From positions 1-64,000 of the forward strand of contig JBCCIP010000019.1 in the NCBI GenBank assembly GCA_039111475.1: a stretch of DNA of 64,000 nt, in the 5' to 3' direction. The position numbers and the translations under genes were made by a program. The notes under the pieces were generated by a model. The model was not told the origin of the DNA. It saw only the letters and a program-made list of their open reading frames with translations, and did not search any database. Source of the DNA: JAUIET01 sp039111475 (GTDB lineage Bacteria > Pseudomonadota > Gammaproteobacteria > Pseudomonadales > JAUIET01). Position 1 is the first letter of the stretch. Each line of letters starts with the position of its first letter. Positions 16,809 through 24,685 of the stretch are shown in pieces.

Positions 16809-18062
16809 TCACTTCGCGTGCAGCTTCACCTGTAAATCGGTATAGCCCATAACAAAGTTTGAACGAACGCGTTGTGGTTCTTCCATCACCTCAATGCGGC
16901 TAAAGCGTGGTAACAATTCTTCCCATAAGATTCGTAATTGCATTTCGGCCAGACGGTTGCCCATACAACGATGTACACCGAAACCAAATGACACGTGGTG
17001 TCTGGCGCGCTTGCGGTCAATGATGAATTCGTCGGGGTTTTCAATCACATCAGAGTCGCGATTGCCAGATACGTACCACATGACCACCTTGTCGCCTTTG
17101 CGAATGGTCTTGCCACCGATTTCGTAGTCTTCATTGGCGATTCTGCGCATATGCGCCAGCGGTGTTTGCCAGCGAATTATCTCTGAAACCATATTCGGAA
17201 TGAGTTCAGGATTGCTTTGCAATTTATTGAATTCATTGGGGAACTTGCTCATTGCATACACGCCGCCTGACATGGAGTTGCGGGTGGTGTCGTTGCCGCC
17301 CACAATGAGCAGCATCAGATTGCCCAGATATTCCAGAGGGTCCATTTCCGCAGTGGCCGAACTGTGTGCGAGGAGAGAGATGAAGTCGTTTTTCTTGGGC
17401 TGCTTGATGCGTTCGTTCCACAGGCCTGTGAAGTATTCCAGGCATTCGAGCATTATTTCGCGGCGTTTTTCTTCGCTCATGCCGTACTCTTCAACGTTTG
17501 GACTGGTTACTGCGGTATCTGACCAGTAGGTGAGCTTGCTCCGATCTTCGAATGGAAAATCAAACAAAGTGGCCAGCATTTGAGTAGTGAGTTCGACCGA
17601 TACCAAGTCAACCCAATTAAAGGTTTCGCCAATGGGCAACTCGTCAAGCACTTTTGACACACGACCTCGAATCAGGCTTTCAAGTTCAGTAAGCTGCATA
17701 GGGGCCACGGCCGGTGACACTGCTTTTCGCTGCACGTCGTGCTTGGGGTTGTCCATCGCGATAAACATGGGGGGCGAGAAATCGATATTACTTTCACCAA
17801 TAGAGATATTCGGTTCAGAGGAAAAGATCTCGTTCTTGCTGTCTATCTCAACAATGTCGTTGAACTTGGTAATGCTCCAGAAGCCGCCAAACGCCTCGTT
17901 TTCAGAATAATGAACCGGTGCTTCTTTGCGTAAACGCTCAAAATAGGCCCAGTGTTGTTCACTATCGAACAGCGCTTCGGGGCTAGGGTCTAACTCCGCC
18001 AGAGGTAAATCGTACGGGTTTGGAAATTCAATAGGCTTAATCAGGTCATTGGCTGCGTTCAC
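16809..18062 (-). CDS. Cytochrome P450, CYP153-like
   Basis: A 417-aa soluble bacterial P450. The I-helix oxygen-binding stretch is GGNDTT (255-260), the ExxR pair E294/R297, and the haem-binding loop FGFGVHRCMG has Cys366 as thiolate ligand. The sequence around the haem (HHVSFGFGVHRCMGNRLAE) is characteristic of CYP153, the terminal hydroxylases of medium-chain alkanes and fatty acids. The ferredoxin gene ends 9 bases before its start, so the pair is one electron-transfer unit. CYP153 operons usually also carry a ferredoxin reductase, which is absent here. The substrate is likely an alkane or fatty acyl chain, but this is inferred. Confidence 0.9.
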   Translation of the reverse strand: MNAANDLIKPIEFPNPYDLPLAELDPSPEALFDSEQHWAYFERLRKEAPVHYSENEAFGGFWSITKFNDIVEIDSKNEIFSSEPNISIGESNIDFSPPMFIAMDNPKHDVQRKAVSPAVAPMQLTELESLIRGRVSKVLDELPIGETFNWVDLVSVELTTQMLATLFDFPFEDRSKLTYWSDTAVTSPNVEEYGMSEEKRREIMLECLEYFTGLWNERIKQPKKNDFISLLAHSSATAEMDPLEYLGNLMLLIVGGNDTTRNSMSGGVYAMSKFPNEFNKLQSNPELIPNMVSEIIRWQTPLAHMRRIANEDYEIGGKTIRKGDKVVMWYVSGNRDSDVIENPDEFIIDRKRARHHVSFGFGVHRCMGNRLAEMQLRILWEELLPRFSRIEVMEEPQRVRSNFVMGYTDLQVKLHAK

Positions 18063-18071
18063 GGTCTACTC

Positions 18072-18392
18072 CTAAAATTGCGATTCCGGCATTTGCACTT
18101 TGATTCCTTCAAGTTCGTCGCTTACGTCAATCTGACAGGCGAGGCGGCTGGTGCCAATTACATTTGCAGCCAGAGACAACATGCTGTCTTCGACAGCTTC
18201 CCGCTCACCCAGCTTATCGAACCAGGCTTGATCAAGCATTACGTGACAGGTTGCACAAGCACACGCACCACCGCAGTCGCCGTCGATGCCTGGTACATCA
18301 TTGTCTACCGCCGCTTCCATGAGGCTTATTCCGTTATCTACCGTAACGCTATGTTCAGTTCCGTCGTGTTCGACAAAGCAAATAGTGGGCAT
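18072..18392 (-). CDS. [2Fe-2S] ferredoxin, putidaredoxin/adrenodoxin type
   Basis: 106 aa from ATG at 18392 behind AGGA. An in-frame extension to 18521 adds unrelated residues and is rejected. Cluster ligands follow the C-x5-C-x2-C pattern in DCGGACACATC, with the fourth cysteine in RLACQI. An extra cysteine within that loop is not a standard ligand. It should deliver electrons to the P450 encoded 9 bases downstream. The reductase that feeds it is not in the window. Confidence 0.92.
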   Translation of the reverse strand: MPTICFVEHDGTEHSVTVDNGISLMEAAVDNDVPGIDGDCGGACACATCHVMLDQAWFDKLGEREAVEDSMLSLAANVIGTSRLACQIDVSDELEGIKVQMPESQF

Positions 18393-18639
18393 GAAGAGGG
18401 TCCTGTTCGTTGTTTGCGATAGTGTAACCCAGCATTGCGCCCGGCCAAAGTGGGAACAAGATCGTTGTAATGAATGATTTAGCGAACTCTTGAAAGCCGC
18501 ATTCGTGGCCGGCATTAGCACTAATTGTGGTTATGGCTTGCCGCTTAATTAAATCGCTGTAACCGTATCTGCGTTCTCGCAACCGCAGGTGTCGTTGTCA
18601 AGACTGGCTTTTTAGCGTGGCTATGGATAAGGTGCGCGG

Positions 18640-19533
18640 ATGAAAACATTACAAGAAAAAACGGCAGCGGGTGACTTTGTTATTACCGCCGAAATAGTGC
18701 CAGCTGCGGCAGGTGGTTCTCGCATATTGTTGGAAGAAGCGGAGCCGCTTAGTGGTCTGGTCGACGCCATTAACGTGACTGATGGAGCCGGAGCGAGCAC
18801 AGCAATGAGCAGTGCGGCGGCCTGTGCAATTCTTGCGGCCAACGGCTTTGAGCCGGTGTTGCAGCTGACCTGCAGAGACAGGAATCGTCTGGCTCTCTGT
18901 GCCGATCTTCTGGGCGCAGGTGCGCAAAACGTACGAAATATGCTGGTGTTGACGGGGGATGACCCAGCCAAGGGCGATCAGCCCGAGGCTAAGCCGGTGT
19001 TTGATCTAAGTTCCGGTGAAGTCATGAGCATTGCCAGGGCGATGCGCGATGATGCGGCCCTACCCAATGGCAAAGCGGTTGATGAACCACCGGCGTTTTT
19101 CATAGGCTGCGCGGATGTGCCCATTGACCCACCTGGCGAGTGGGAGCCGAAAGGATTGCTTGCAAAAATTGATAATGGCGCTCAGTTTGTGCAAACCCAG
19201 TTCTGTTTTGATCCTGCAGTAGCGGGGCGCTATATTGAAGCGCTGCGTGGTACCGGTATTACTGACAAACTAAACGTTATTCTGGGTATTGGTCCTATTG
19301 CGTCGGCTAAATCCGCGCGTTGGATGGATCAAAACCTGTTTGGTGTGTCTGTGCCGGCAGCCATCATCGAACGCATAGAAGCCGCAGGCGACAGTGCTGC
19401 ACAAAAGCAGGAAGGCATAAAGATTTGCCGTGAGTTGCTGGAAGAATATCGTTCGCTGAATGGAGTGGCGGGCGTTCATATTATGGCGCCAGCAGCCAGC
19501 ACCAAGGAGATTGCGGCCGTTTTAAGTCAGTAA
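18640..19533 (+). CDS. Methylenetetrahydrofolate reductase (MetF family), acetogen-like subtype
   Basis: A 297-aa flavoprotein of PF02219, which reduces 5,10-methylene-THF to 5-methyl-THF or runs in reverse. The segments VITAEIVPA, DAINVTDGAGAS, LQLTCRDRNRLAL, VLVLTGDDP and KPVFDLSS resemble the MetF of acetogens more than E. coli MetF. Start ATG 18640 follows AAGGTG. It stands alone between the P450 operon and nitronate monooxygenase. It is the only other folate one-carbon enzyme near the GcvT-containing demethylase at 2865, so it may take the carbon released there or supply methyl groups for methionine. The subtype rests on motif memory, not a tree. Confidence 0.82.
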   Translation: MKTLQEKTAAGDFVITAEIVPAAAGGSRILLEEAEPLSGLVDAINVTDGAGASTAMSSAAACAILAANGFEPVLQLTCRDRNRLALCADLLGAGAQNVRNMLVLTGDDPAKGDQPEAKPVFDLSSGEVMSIARAMRDDAALPNGKAVDEPPAFFIGCADVPIDPPGEWEPKGLLAKIDNGAQFVQTQFCFDPAVAGRYIEALRGTGITDKLNVILGIGPIASAKSARWMDQNLFGVSVPAAIIERIEAAGDSAAQKQEGIKICRELLEEYRSLNGVAGVHIMAPAASTKEIAAVLSQ

Positions 19534-19553
19534 CCAAGCCCCCTGTTATCTGA

Positions 19554-19571
19554 CGCCGCTTATACGCGGCG
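19554..19571. terminator. Short GC hairpin after metF-like gene
   Basis: CGCCGC at 19554-19559 pairs perfectly with GCGGCG at 19566-19571 around a 6-base loop, 21 bases after the MetF stop. There is no T-run, so it is a weak terminator candidate only. Confidence 0.3.
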
Positions 19572-19592
19572 ACTCACTCTGTGATAATATAT

Positions 19593-19609
19593 TGGCACAA
19601 CATCTGCCA
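19593..19609. promoter_or_regulatory. TGGCA-N7-TGCCA palindrome upstream of nitronate monooxygenase
   Basis: TGGCACAACATCTGCCA lies 61 bases upstream of the 19671 start. The palindrome extends outward through AT-rich flanks (11 of 12 positions complementary on each side). The same motif is found at 23701, 24614 and 30939, always in front of a metabolic gene. Confidence 0.55.
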
Positions 19610-19670
19610 AAATATTGTTGCACCCAATTATTGGATTGCGCTTCATCTCTAGTCTTCTCGGATAACTCTT

Positions 19671-20606
19671 ATGAGCATTCACAATCGCGTTACTGAAATT
19701 CTTGGCACCCAATACCCAATTATTCAAGCCCCTATGGGCTGGATTGCCCGTGCGCAACTTGCCTCAGCGGTTAGCAATGCCGGCGGTTTGGGCATAATCG
19801 AAACGTCTTCGGGTGAGTTGGATAACATCAAGAACGAAGTGGCGAAAATGCGTGAATTAACTGACAAGCCGTTTGGCATGAACGTGGCCTTGTCGTATGT
19901 AAAAGGCACAAACATTGTCGATTTCGTTATCGAACAGGGTATTAAGTTTGTCACCACCTCTTCAGGCAGTCCCCGCGTATGTACCGAGGCATTTCAACAG
20001 GCTGGCATTAAGGTGTTTCATGTGGTGCCAACATTAGCGATGGCGATGAAAGCACTGGACGCTGGCGTAGATGGCCTGGTGGTTGAAGGCGGCGAGGGTG
20101 GTGGTTTTAAGAATCCTAGTCCGGTATCTACCATGGTGTTGTTACCGCTAATTCGATCGCGCACCGATGTGCCTATTATAGCAGCAGGCGGTATTTCTGA
20201 CGGTCTATCCATGGCGGGTGTTTTTGCGATGGGCGCTGAAGGTGTGCAAATGGGTACCCGAATGCTGTCCAGCTCTGATTCGCCGGTTCATGACAACTGG
20301 AAACAGGCAGTAGTGAACGCGCAGGAGACGGATACGGTGTTTTTAAACCAGCAATCCCGGCCTGCATTACGCGCATTGCGAACCGAGCGCACCGCTGAAC
20401 TGGCCAAGGTCGGCAGTTTCCCAATGGCAGATCACATGGCTAATCTTCAGGAATTGTATTTTGGCGGCAATATGGAAGCCGCGATTCCCCTGTCGGGTCA
20501 GGTCGCGGGTCGAATCGATGACGTGAAATCAGCTCGCCAGATTATTGATGAAATGATCGCTGAGTTCGAATCAGTTATGGCGTCATTATCTGAGCAATAT
20601 TGTTAA
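19671..20606 (+). CDS. Nitronate monooxygenase (2-nitropropane dioxygenase family)
   Basis: A 311-aa TIM-barrel FMN enzyme. The N-terminus IIQAPMGWIA, the central EGGEGGG with the phosphate-binding PIIAAGGISDG, and MGAEGVQMGTR near the C-terminal end of the barrel are all typical. The family oxidises toxic alkyl nitronates such as propionate 3-nitronate, though many members are poorly specific or have other roles. It is preceded by the TGGCA palindrome and followed by a good terminator, so it is probably transcribed alone. Confidence 0.85.
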   Translation: MSIHNRVTEILGTQYPIIQAPMGWIARAQLASAVSNAGGLGIIETSSGELDNIKNEVAKMRELTDKPFGMNVALSYVKGTNIVDFVIEQGIKFVTTSSGSPRVCTEAFQQAGIKVFHVVPTLAMAMKALDAGVDGLVVEGGEGGGFKNPSPVSTMVLLPLIRSRTDVPIIAAGGISDGLSMAGVFAMGAEGVQMGTRMLSSSDSPVHDNWKQAVVNAQETDTVFLNQQSRPALRALRTERTAELAKVGSFPMADHMANLQELYFGGNMEAAIPLSGQVAGRIDDVKSARQIIDEMIAEFESVMASLSEQYC

Positions 20607-20608
20607 AA

Positions 20609-20650
20609 GCGAGCTGCTGCTTCACGCTGTGAGGTAATAGCTGGCTTTTT
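20609..20650. terminator. Rho-independent terminator between convergent genes
   Basis: Arms at 20609-20625 and 20629-20645 form a 17-position stem with 12 Watson-Crick and 3 G-U pairs around a GCT loop, followed by TTTTT at 20646-20650. It sits 2 bases after the nitronate monooxygenase stop, in the right orientation for that gene. Confidence 0.7.
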
Positions 20651-20653
20651 GTT

Positions 20654-21868
20654 CTAGCTCAAATAAGAACGTATCGTCGATTTGCCCAAGCGCGACATAT
20701 GCACTTCGTCAGGGCCGTCGGCAATACGGCAAAACCGGCTAGTGGTAAAAATATGTGCGACTGGGGTGTCGGAAGACACACCCATGCCACCAAGAATCTG
20801 GATTGCCCGGCTGGCAACTGTTTCGCACATTTGCGGCGCTACAATCTTCAGCATTGTCACGTCCTCCACAATAGCGTCAATACCCTGTTTGTCCATTTTC
20901 TCCGCAGCAGACAGAACCAATAATCGACACTGTTCGATGTCGCAACGACTGCGTGCAATGTCATGCTGAATACTCGTTTTCTTACTTAGCTTCTCGCCAA
21001 AAGCAACTCGCTCATCGGCGCGTTTGCACATAATTTCCAGGCAGCGCTCCGCCATGCCGACAAACATCATAGCGTATTGAAAACGGCCTGGCCCCAGTCG
21101 ACCCTGGGCGATTTCAAAACCACGGCCTTCTCCAAGAATAAGGTTGTCGACCGGTACACGCACGTTTTCGAAGACCATGTCGCCTTCGCCCTTGGGCGAG
21201 TGCAGGCTGCCAAACGCGTGCAACGCGCGTTTGATGGTGACGCCCGGCGTATCCTTGGGAACCAAAATAGTTGAGTGCTGGTTGTGGCGGCCTGCGTCAG
21301 GATTAGATTTGCCCATTACCAGCAACAGTTTGCACTTGGGGTTAAGTGCGCCTGTGGTCCACCACTTATTACCGTTCAGAACGTACTCGTCGCCGTCTCG
21401 CTCTATCTTGAGTTCCATGTTAGTGGCATCGCTAGAGGCGACCTGAGGTTCTGTCATTGCGTAAGCGGACCGTATCTCTCCCGCCAGTAACGGTTCAAGC
21501 CATTGCTTCTGTTGGGCTTCGGTGCCGTATTTGGCCAGTACTTCCATATTGCCCCTGTCGGGTGCATTGCAATTGAATATTTCCTGAGACCAGGCAGACC
21601 TACAAATCGTTTCGAACAAGGGCGCAATTTCCGCATTGGTCAGACCAGGGCTCCATGGCGCGTATTCTTCCGGTAAAAACAGGTTCCACAATCCCTGTTC
21701 CCTGGCTTTGGATTTAAGGTCTTCGTACCAGGACGGGTACTCCCACAAATTATCCTGATCTAAGCTGAACAATTCGAATTCATGCTCGCGAGGATAAATG
21801 TGTTCCTGCATAAACGCGTGCAAACGTATCTGTATATCGCGAGCGCGCTCGCTTAACTCAAAACCCAT
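20654..21868 (-). CDS. Acyl-CoA dehydrogenase, ACAD10/11-like
   Basis: 404 aa, full-length ACAD fold using FAD to introduce the alpha-beta double bond of an acyl-CoA. Visible motifs are SAYAMTEPQVASSDATN (FAD/substrate contact), NGNKWWTTGA, LGPGRFQYAMMFVGMAERCLE, QILGGMGVSSDTPVAHIF and DGPDEVHMSRLGK at the C-terminus. The last gene of a three-gene operon after haloalkane dehalogenase and SDR, 10 bases behind the SDR. The operon would oxidise a haloalkane-derived alcohol and then a chain acid, but chain-length preference cannot be read. Confidence 0.88.
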   Translation of the reverse strand: MGFELSERARDIQIRLHAFMQEHIYPREHEFELFSLDQDNLWEYPSWYEDLKSKAREQGLWNLFLPEEYAPWSPGLTNAEIAPLFETICRSAWSQEIFNCNAPDRGNMEVLAKYGTEAQQKQWLEPLLAGEIRSAYAMTEPQVASSDATNMELKIERDGDEYVLNGNKWWTTGALNPKCKLLLVMGKSNPDAGRHNQHSTILVPKDTPGVTIKRALHAFGSLHSPKGEGDMVFENVRVPVDNLILGEGRGFEIAQGRLGPGRFQYAMMFVGMAERCLEIMCKRADERVAFGEKLSKKTSIQHDIARSRCDIEQCRLLVLSAAEKMDKQGIDAIVEDVTMLKIVAPQMCETVASRAIQILGGMGVSSDTPVAHIFTTSRFCRIADGPDEVHMSRLGKSTIRSYLS

Positions 21869-21878
21869 AACACTCTCT

Positions 21879-22652
21879 CTACAACGATCTGATTTTTTTC
21901 ATTAAACGATTCATTCCGCCAATCCAGCGATCGTAATCCGAAGTTTTACGCTGCATGTATTCCAATACCTCTTTGTGCGGCAGAATCAAAAACGATTCTT
22001 CGCGTAGTTTATCTATCACTACTTCTGCCAGCGCTTCGGGTTCCATCATGCCGTCATTGGCAGCGGCTTTGGTGGCTGGCTCATCGTTGTCGGTCATTGC
22101 GGTTCTAACCGCCTGCGGGCACAGCATGGACACCTTGATGCCTTCGTGCGCATGATGGATTGCCAGCCATTCACCGAAACCAACGGCGGCGTGCTTGGTT
22201 ACGCCGTAGGCGGCTCCGTCAATCTGGTTAAGCAATCCAGCGGCGGAGGCAGTATTCATGAAATAGCCGCCACCACGGGCAATCATTCGAGGTAAAAGAT
22301 GACGAGCTGCGTATACATGTGACATCACGTTGATGTCCCAACTGGCTTGCCATTGCTCATTCGGTGACTCTATGGCTGGTGCGAGACCTACCCCTGCATT
22401 GGAGCAGAATAGATCGATTGGTCCGATCTCGCTTTCCACCCGCTCAATCAAAGCGGCAATATCATCTTCACTGCTCACGTCAGCGGTCATTGCTGTGCAG
22501 TTCAATTCGTTAGCCACCGCCTGAACCGGCGCCTGGTTTATGTCAACAGCAATTATGTGTTTGGGTCCTTCTGCGCTGAAGCGATGAGCTAGTGCACGGC
22601 CTATACCGCTGCCGGCACCAGTGATTACAATTATCTTGTCTTTGAGTTCCAT
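21879..22652 (-). CDS. Short-chain dehydrogenase/reductase
   Basis: 257-aa classical SDR. NAD(P)-binding TGAGSGIGRALA is at residues 11-22, SNAGVG near 88, and the catalytic serine region NTASAAG precedes YGVTKHA with the Tyr-x3-Lys pair. An acidic residue follows the second beta-strand (AVDINQ), which favours NAD. It lies between haloalkane dehalogenase and acyl-CoA dehydrogenase in one operon, so it probably oxidises the alcohol released by dehalogenation. This is inferred from order alone. Confidence 0.88.
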   Translation of the reverse strand: MELKDKIIVITGAGSGIGRALAHRFSAEGPKHIIAVDINQAPVQAVANELNCTAMTADVSSEDDIAALIERVESEIGPIDLFCSNAGVGLAPAIESPNEQWQASWDINVMSHVYAARHLLPRMIARGGGYFMNTASAAGLLNQIDGAAYGVTKHAAVGFGEWLAIHHAHEGIKVSMLCPQAVRTAMTDNDEPATKAAANDGMMEPEALAEVVIDKLREESFLILPHKEVLEYMQRKTSDYDRWIGGMNRLMKKIRSL

Positions 22653-22685
22653 ACTGTCGTTTTCTGTCGGGAAAGATCCGCAATC

Positions 22686-23684
22686 TTATGGATTTGCTTT
22701 GATGAACGCCAGTATTGCTTGCACACAAGCTTCAGGTTGTTCGTCCTGCAGGAAATGCCCCGCATTGGCGATGGTTACGTGATTTTGACCTTGCGCACCC
22801 GGAACGTTCTTTTGAAAACGTTTTTCTCCTCCACTGGTGACCGGATCATTGTCAGAAAAGGCAGTAAGCAGTGGTTTCTCGAAAGACTCCAGAACTGTCC
22901 AAGCGTGTTTGTTTTCGTCTACTTCTGCTTCGTCGTGAAACAAGGGAACGAGGCAAGGGAACGTTCGTGCACCTGCTTTATATTCTTCACTTGGGAAGGG
23001 CGCGTTGTATGCGCGGACAATCTCTTCGTCAATGTCTTTGCCCGAAGTGAATGCGATGACTTTGCCAATGTCCAGATCGGGTGTTTCGGCGCAGAATTTT
23101 CGCCAGTATAAAAATCCGGGAATGCCGCTGGTATCTTTGAAACGCTCTTGTAGTTCATGTGCTTCAACAACTGGCAGAGTTTTGTAAGCTTCTTGCAACG
23201 TGGGGGCGAATTCTTCAGGAATCATTCCTACTGGAAGCCCTGTGTTTGCCACAATGACGCGTGCAAATCGCTCTGGAAACGCGGTGACCAGACGCAAGCC
23301 AATCAACCCGCCCCAATCCTGACAAAAAAGTGTAACCTTGTTCAAGTTTAGAGCGGTTAGCCATTGGCTCATCCAGCTTACATGGCTAGCGTAGGTATAG
23401 TCGTCAATGGCAGTGGGCTTATCCGATTTACCAAAACCAACCAGGTCGGGCGCAATCACGCGAAGGCCAGCCTCGACCAGATCTGGAATCATATGGCGAT
23501 AAAGATAAGACCAGGTCGGTTGGCCGTGCAGGAGCAATATTACATCACCGTCTGCTGGGCCTTCATCCACGTAATGAATACGTAATTTGATACCTTCGCC
23601 GTCGTTTACTTCCAGGTAATTGGGGGCGAAGGCATAGTCCTTCAGGTTTGAAAATCGTTCATCGGCAGTTCGGATAGGACGCAT
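22686..23684 (-). CDS. Haloalkane dehalogenase-like alpha/beta hydrolase (HLD-I type)
   Basis: 332 aa. The oxyanion motif HGQPTWSYLYR starts at residue 53. The nucleophile Asp123 in CQDWGG is followed by Trp124, the usual halide-stabilising residue. A late acid in FSDNDPVT (D278 or D280) and base His310 in NAGHFLQ complete a Asp-His-Asp triad. An Asp rather than Ser nucleophile separates dehalogenases and epoxide hydrolases from esterases, and the Trp next to it favours dehalogenase. It heads the operon 22686-21879-20654 and is preceded by the TGGCA palindrome 17 bases upstream. Epoxide hydrolysis remains possible. Confidence 0.85.
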   Translation of the reverse strand: MRPIRTADERFSNLKDYAFAPNYLEVNDGEGIKLRIHYVDEGPADGDVILLLHGQPTWSYLYRHMIPDLVEAGLRVIAPDLVGFGKSDKPTAIDDYTYASHVSWMSQWLTALNLNKVTLFCQDWGGLIGLRLVTAFPERFARVIVANTGLPVGMIPEEFAPTLQEAYKTLPVVEAHELQERFKDTSGIPGFLYWRKFCAETPDLDIGKVIAFTSGKDIDEEIVRAYNAPFPSEEYKAGARTFPCLVPLFHDEAEVDENKHAWTVLESFEKPLLTAFSDNDPVTSGGEKRFQKNVPGAQGQNHVTIANAGHFLQDEQPEACVQAILAFIKANP

Positions 23685-23700
23685 AATCTGATCTATGTAA

Positions 23701-23717
23701 TGGCATAAATACTGTCA
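23701..23717. promoter_or_regulatory. TGGCA-N7-TGTCA palindrome upstream of the haloalkane dehalogenase operon
   Basis: TGGCATAAATACTGTCA has one mismatch from the TGGCA-N7-TGCCA motif. It lies 17 bases before the dehalogenase start, close enough to overlap the promoter or leader. Confidence 0.5.
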
Positions 23718-23753
23718 TTATATCTTTGTGCTACGAGTTAGACAATGTTTGGT

Positions 23754-23773
23754 TGTGTATCGGGTAATACACA
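23754..23773. promoter_or_regulatory. Perfect palindrome TGTGTAT-N6-ATACACA
   Basis: 7-bp perfect arms with a 6-base spacer in the gap between the dehalogenase operon and the GST gene. Rightward of it a 21-codon reading frame (ATG 23823 to TAA 23886-23888, behind AGGGA) exists, but nothing shows that it is used. An operator is possible; no regulator is known. Confidence 0.3.
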
Positions 23774-23884
23774 CGTGGAGGTTTCGACCGATTAGAGATT
23801 GACTAAGGGGACTCAGGGAACAATGAAACCGATTCCGCGAAATACCAAACCTGCCTTGTGGCAGCAGCGCGTTTTGGCTGGTCG

Positions 23885-24520
23885 CTAAGAAAGTAAGTTG
23901 CCTATGCGCGCTTTGTGAGCAGCCAGCGCAGGGTGTTGTTCATCATCCAGCTTCTGCTTGATGATGGCAGCAAAGTTACAGACAATAAAACAGTCCACAT
24001 CCGCCTGGGTTACTGCGTCTCCGACGAGAAAGTCCTTTCCGTCCAACTCGCTGTTCATCGAATCAAAAAAGTATGTGAGCTTGGTGCGACCGCGCTCAAT
24101 AAGATCGGGTATTTGCGCTATATTAAGCGGCCCTGGCAAGGCTCTGTCTTCAAAACCTGGCGCATAGCCATTGCGCAACACCTCAGCAATACTCATCAGG
24201 CCGCCAGTGAAAATGCGATGCAGCCAGCCTAGAACCAGCGCTTGTTCAACGGTATCACGTCCCATTAGCGGTGGTTCGGGGTACTCGGCTTCCAAGTAAT
24301 GCAGCATGCTGATCACTTGATTTAAAACCGTACCGTCATCGAGCAGGATGGCAGGAACGGTCTGCTCCGGATTAACCGCTTTATAGTCGTCAGAGAACTG
24401 ATCGCCCTTCATCATGTTGATATCAACATAATCCAGATCAATACCTTTTAGCTTGAGCATGTGGTTTACCCGAAGAGCGTTGGGTGGAAAGTCGCTGGAA
24501 TAAAAAGTCTTGATCGGCAT
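23885..24520 (-). CDS. Glutathione S-transferase
   Basis: 211 aa. The N-terminal thioredoxin-like domain starts TFYSSDFPPNALRV and contains QTVPAILLDDG, with the cis-proline, and NQVISMLHYLE for glutathione binding. The C-terminal helical domain has the DFLVGDAVTQADVDCFI capping motif. It should conjugate or reduce electrophiles using glutathione. It is divergent from thiolase with the triple TGGCA half-site between them, and adjacent to the dehalogenase operon, which fits a detoxification role. Confidence 0.88.
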   Translation of the reverse strand: MPIKTFYSSDFPPNALRVNHMLKLKGIDLDYVDINMMKGDQFSDDYKAVNPEQTVPAILLDDGTVLNQVISMLHYLEAEYPEPPLMGRDTVEQALVLGWLHRIFTGGLMSIAEVLRNGYAPGFEDRALPGPLNIAQIPDLIERGRTKLTYFFDSMNSELDGKDFLVGDAVTQADVDCFIVCNFAAIIKQKLDDEQHPALAAHKARIGNLLS

Positions 24521-24601
24521 TCGAATTAGTCTCTGTAATAACGATTAAAGGCGCAAAGTGTAACCGAAACGTGTTGCTTCGGGGTGCAACGGATTGCTTT
24601 T

Positions 24602-24630
24602 TGCCAATCATTATGGCAGACTTTATGCCA
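24602..24630. promoter_or_regulatory. Three TGCCA/TGGCA half-sites at 12-base spacing between GST and thiolase
   Basis: TGCCA at 24602, TGGCA at 24614 and TGCCA at 24626 are spaced exactly 12 bases apart. The inner pair forms the TGGCA-N7-TGCCA motif 55 bases before the thiolase start. The outer pair extends it toward the GST gene, so both divergent genes could be controlled here. Confidence 0.55.
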
Positions 24631-24685
24631 ATATATTTTCCTTTCATTGACTATCTTTTAATCCAGCGTAAAACGAGGATTCATC

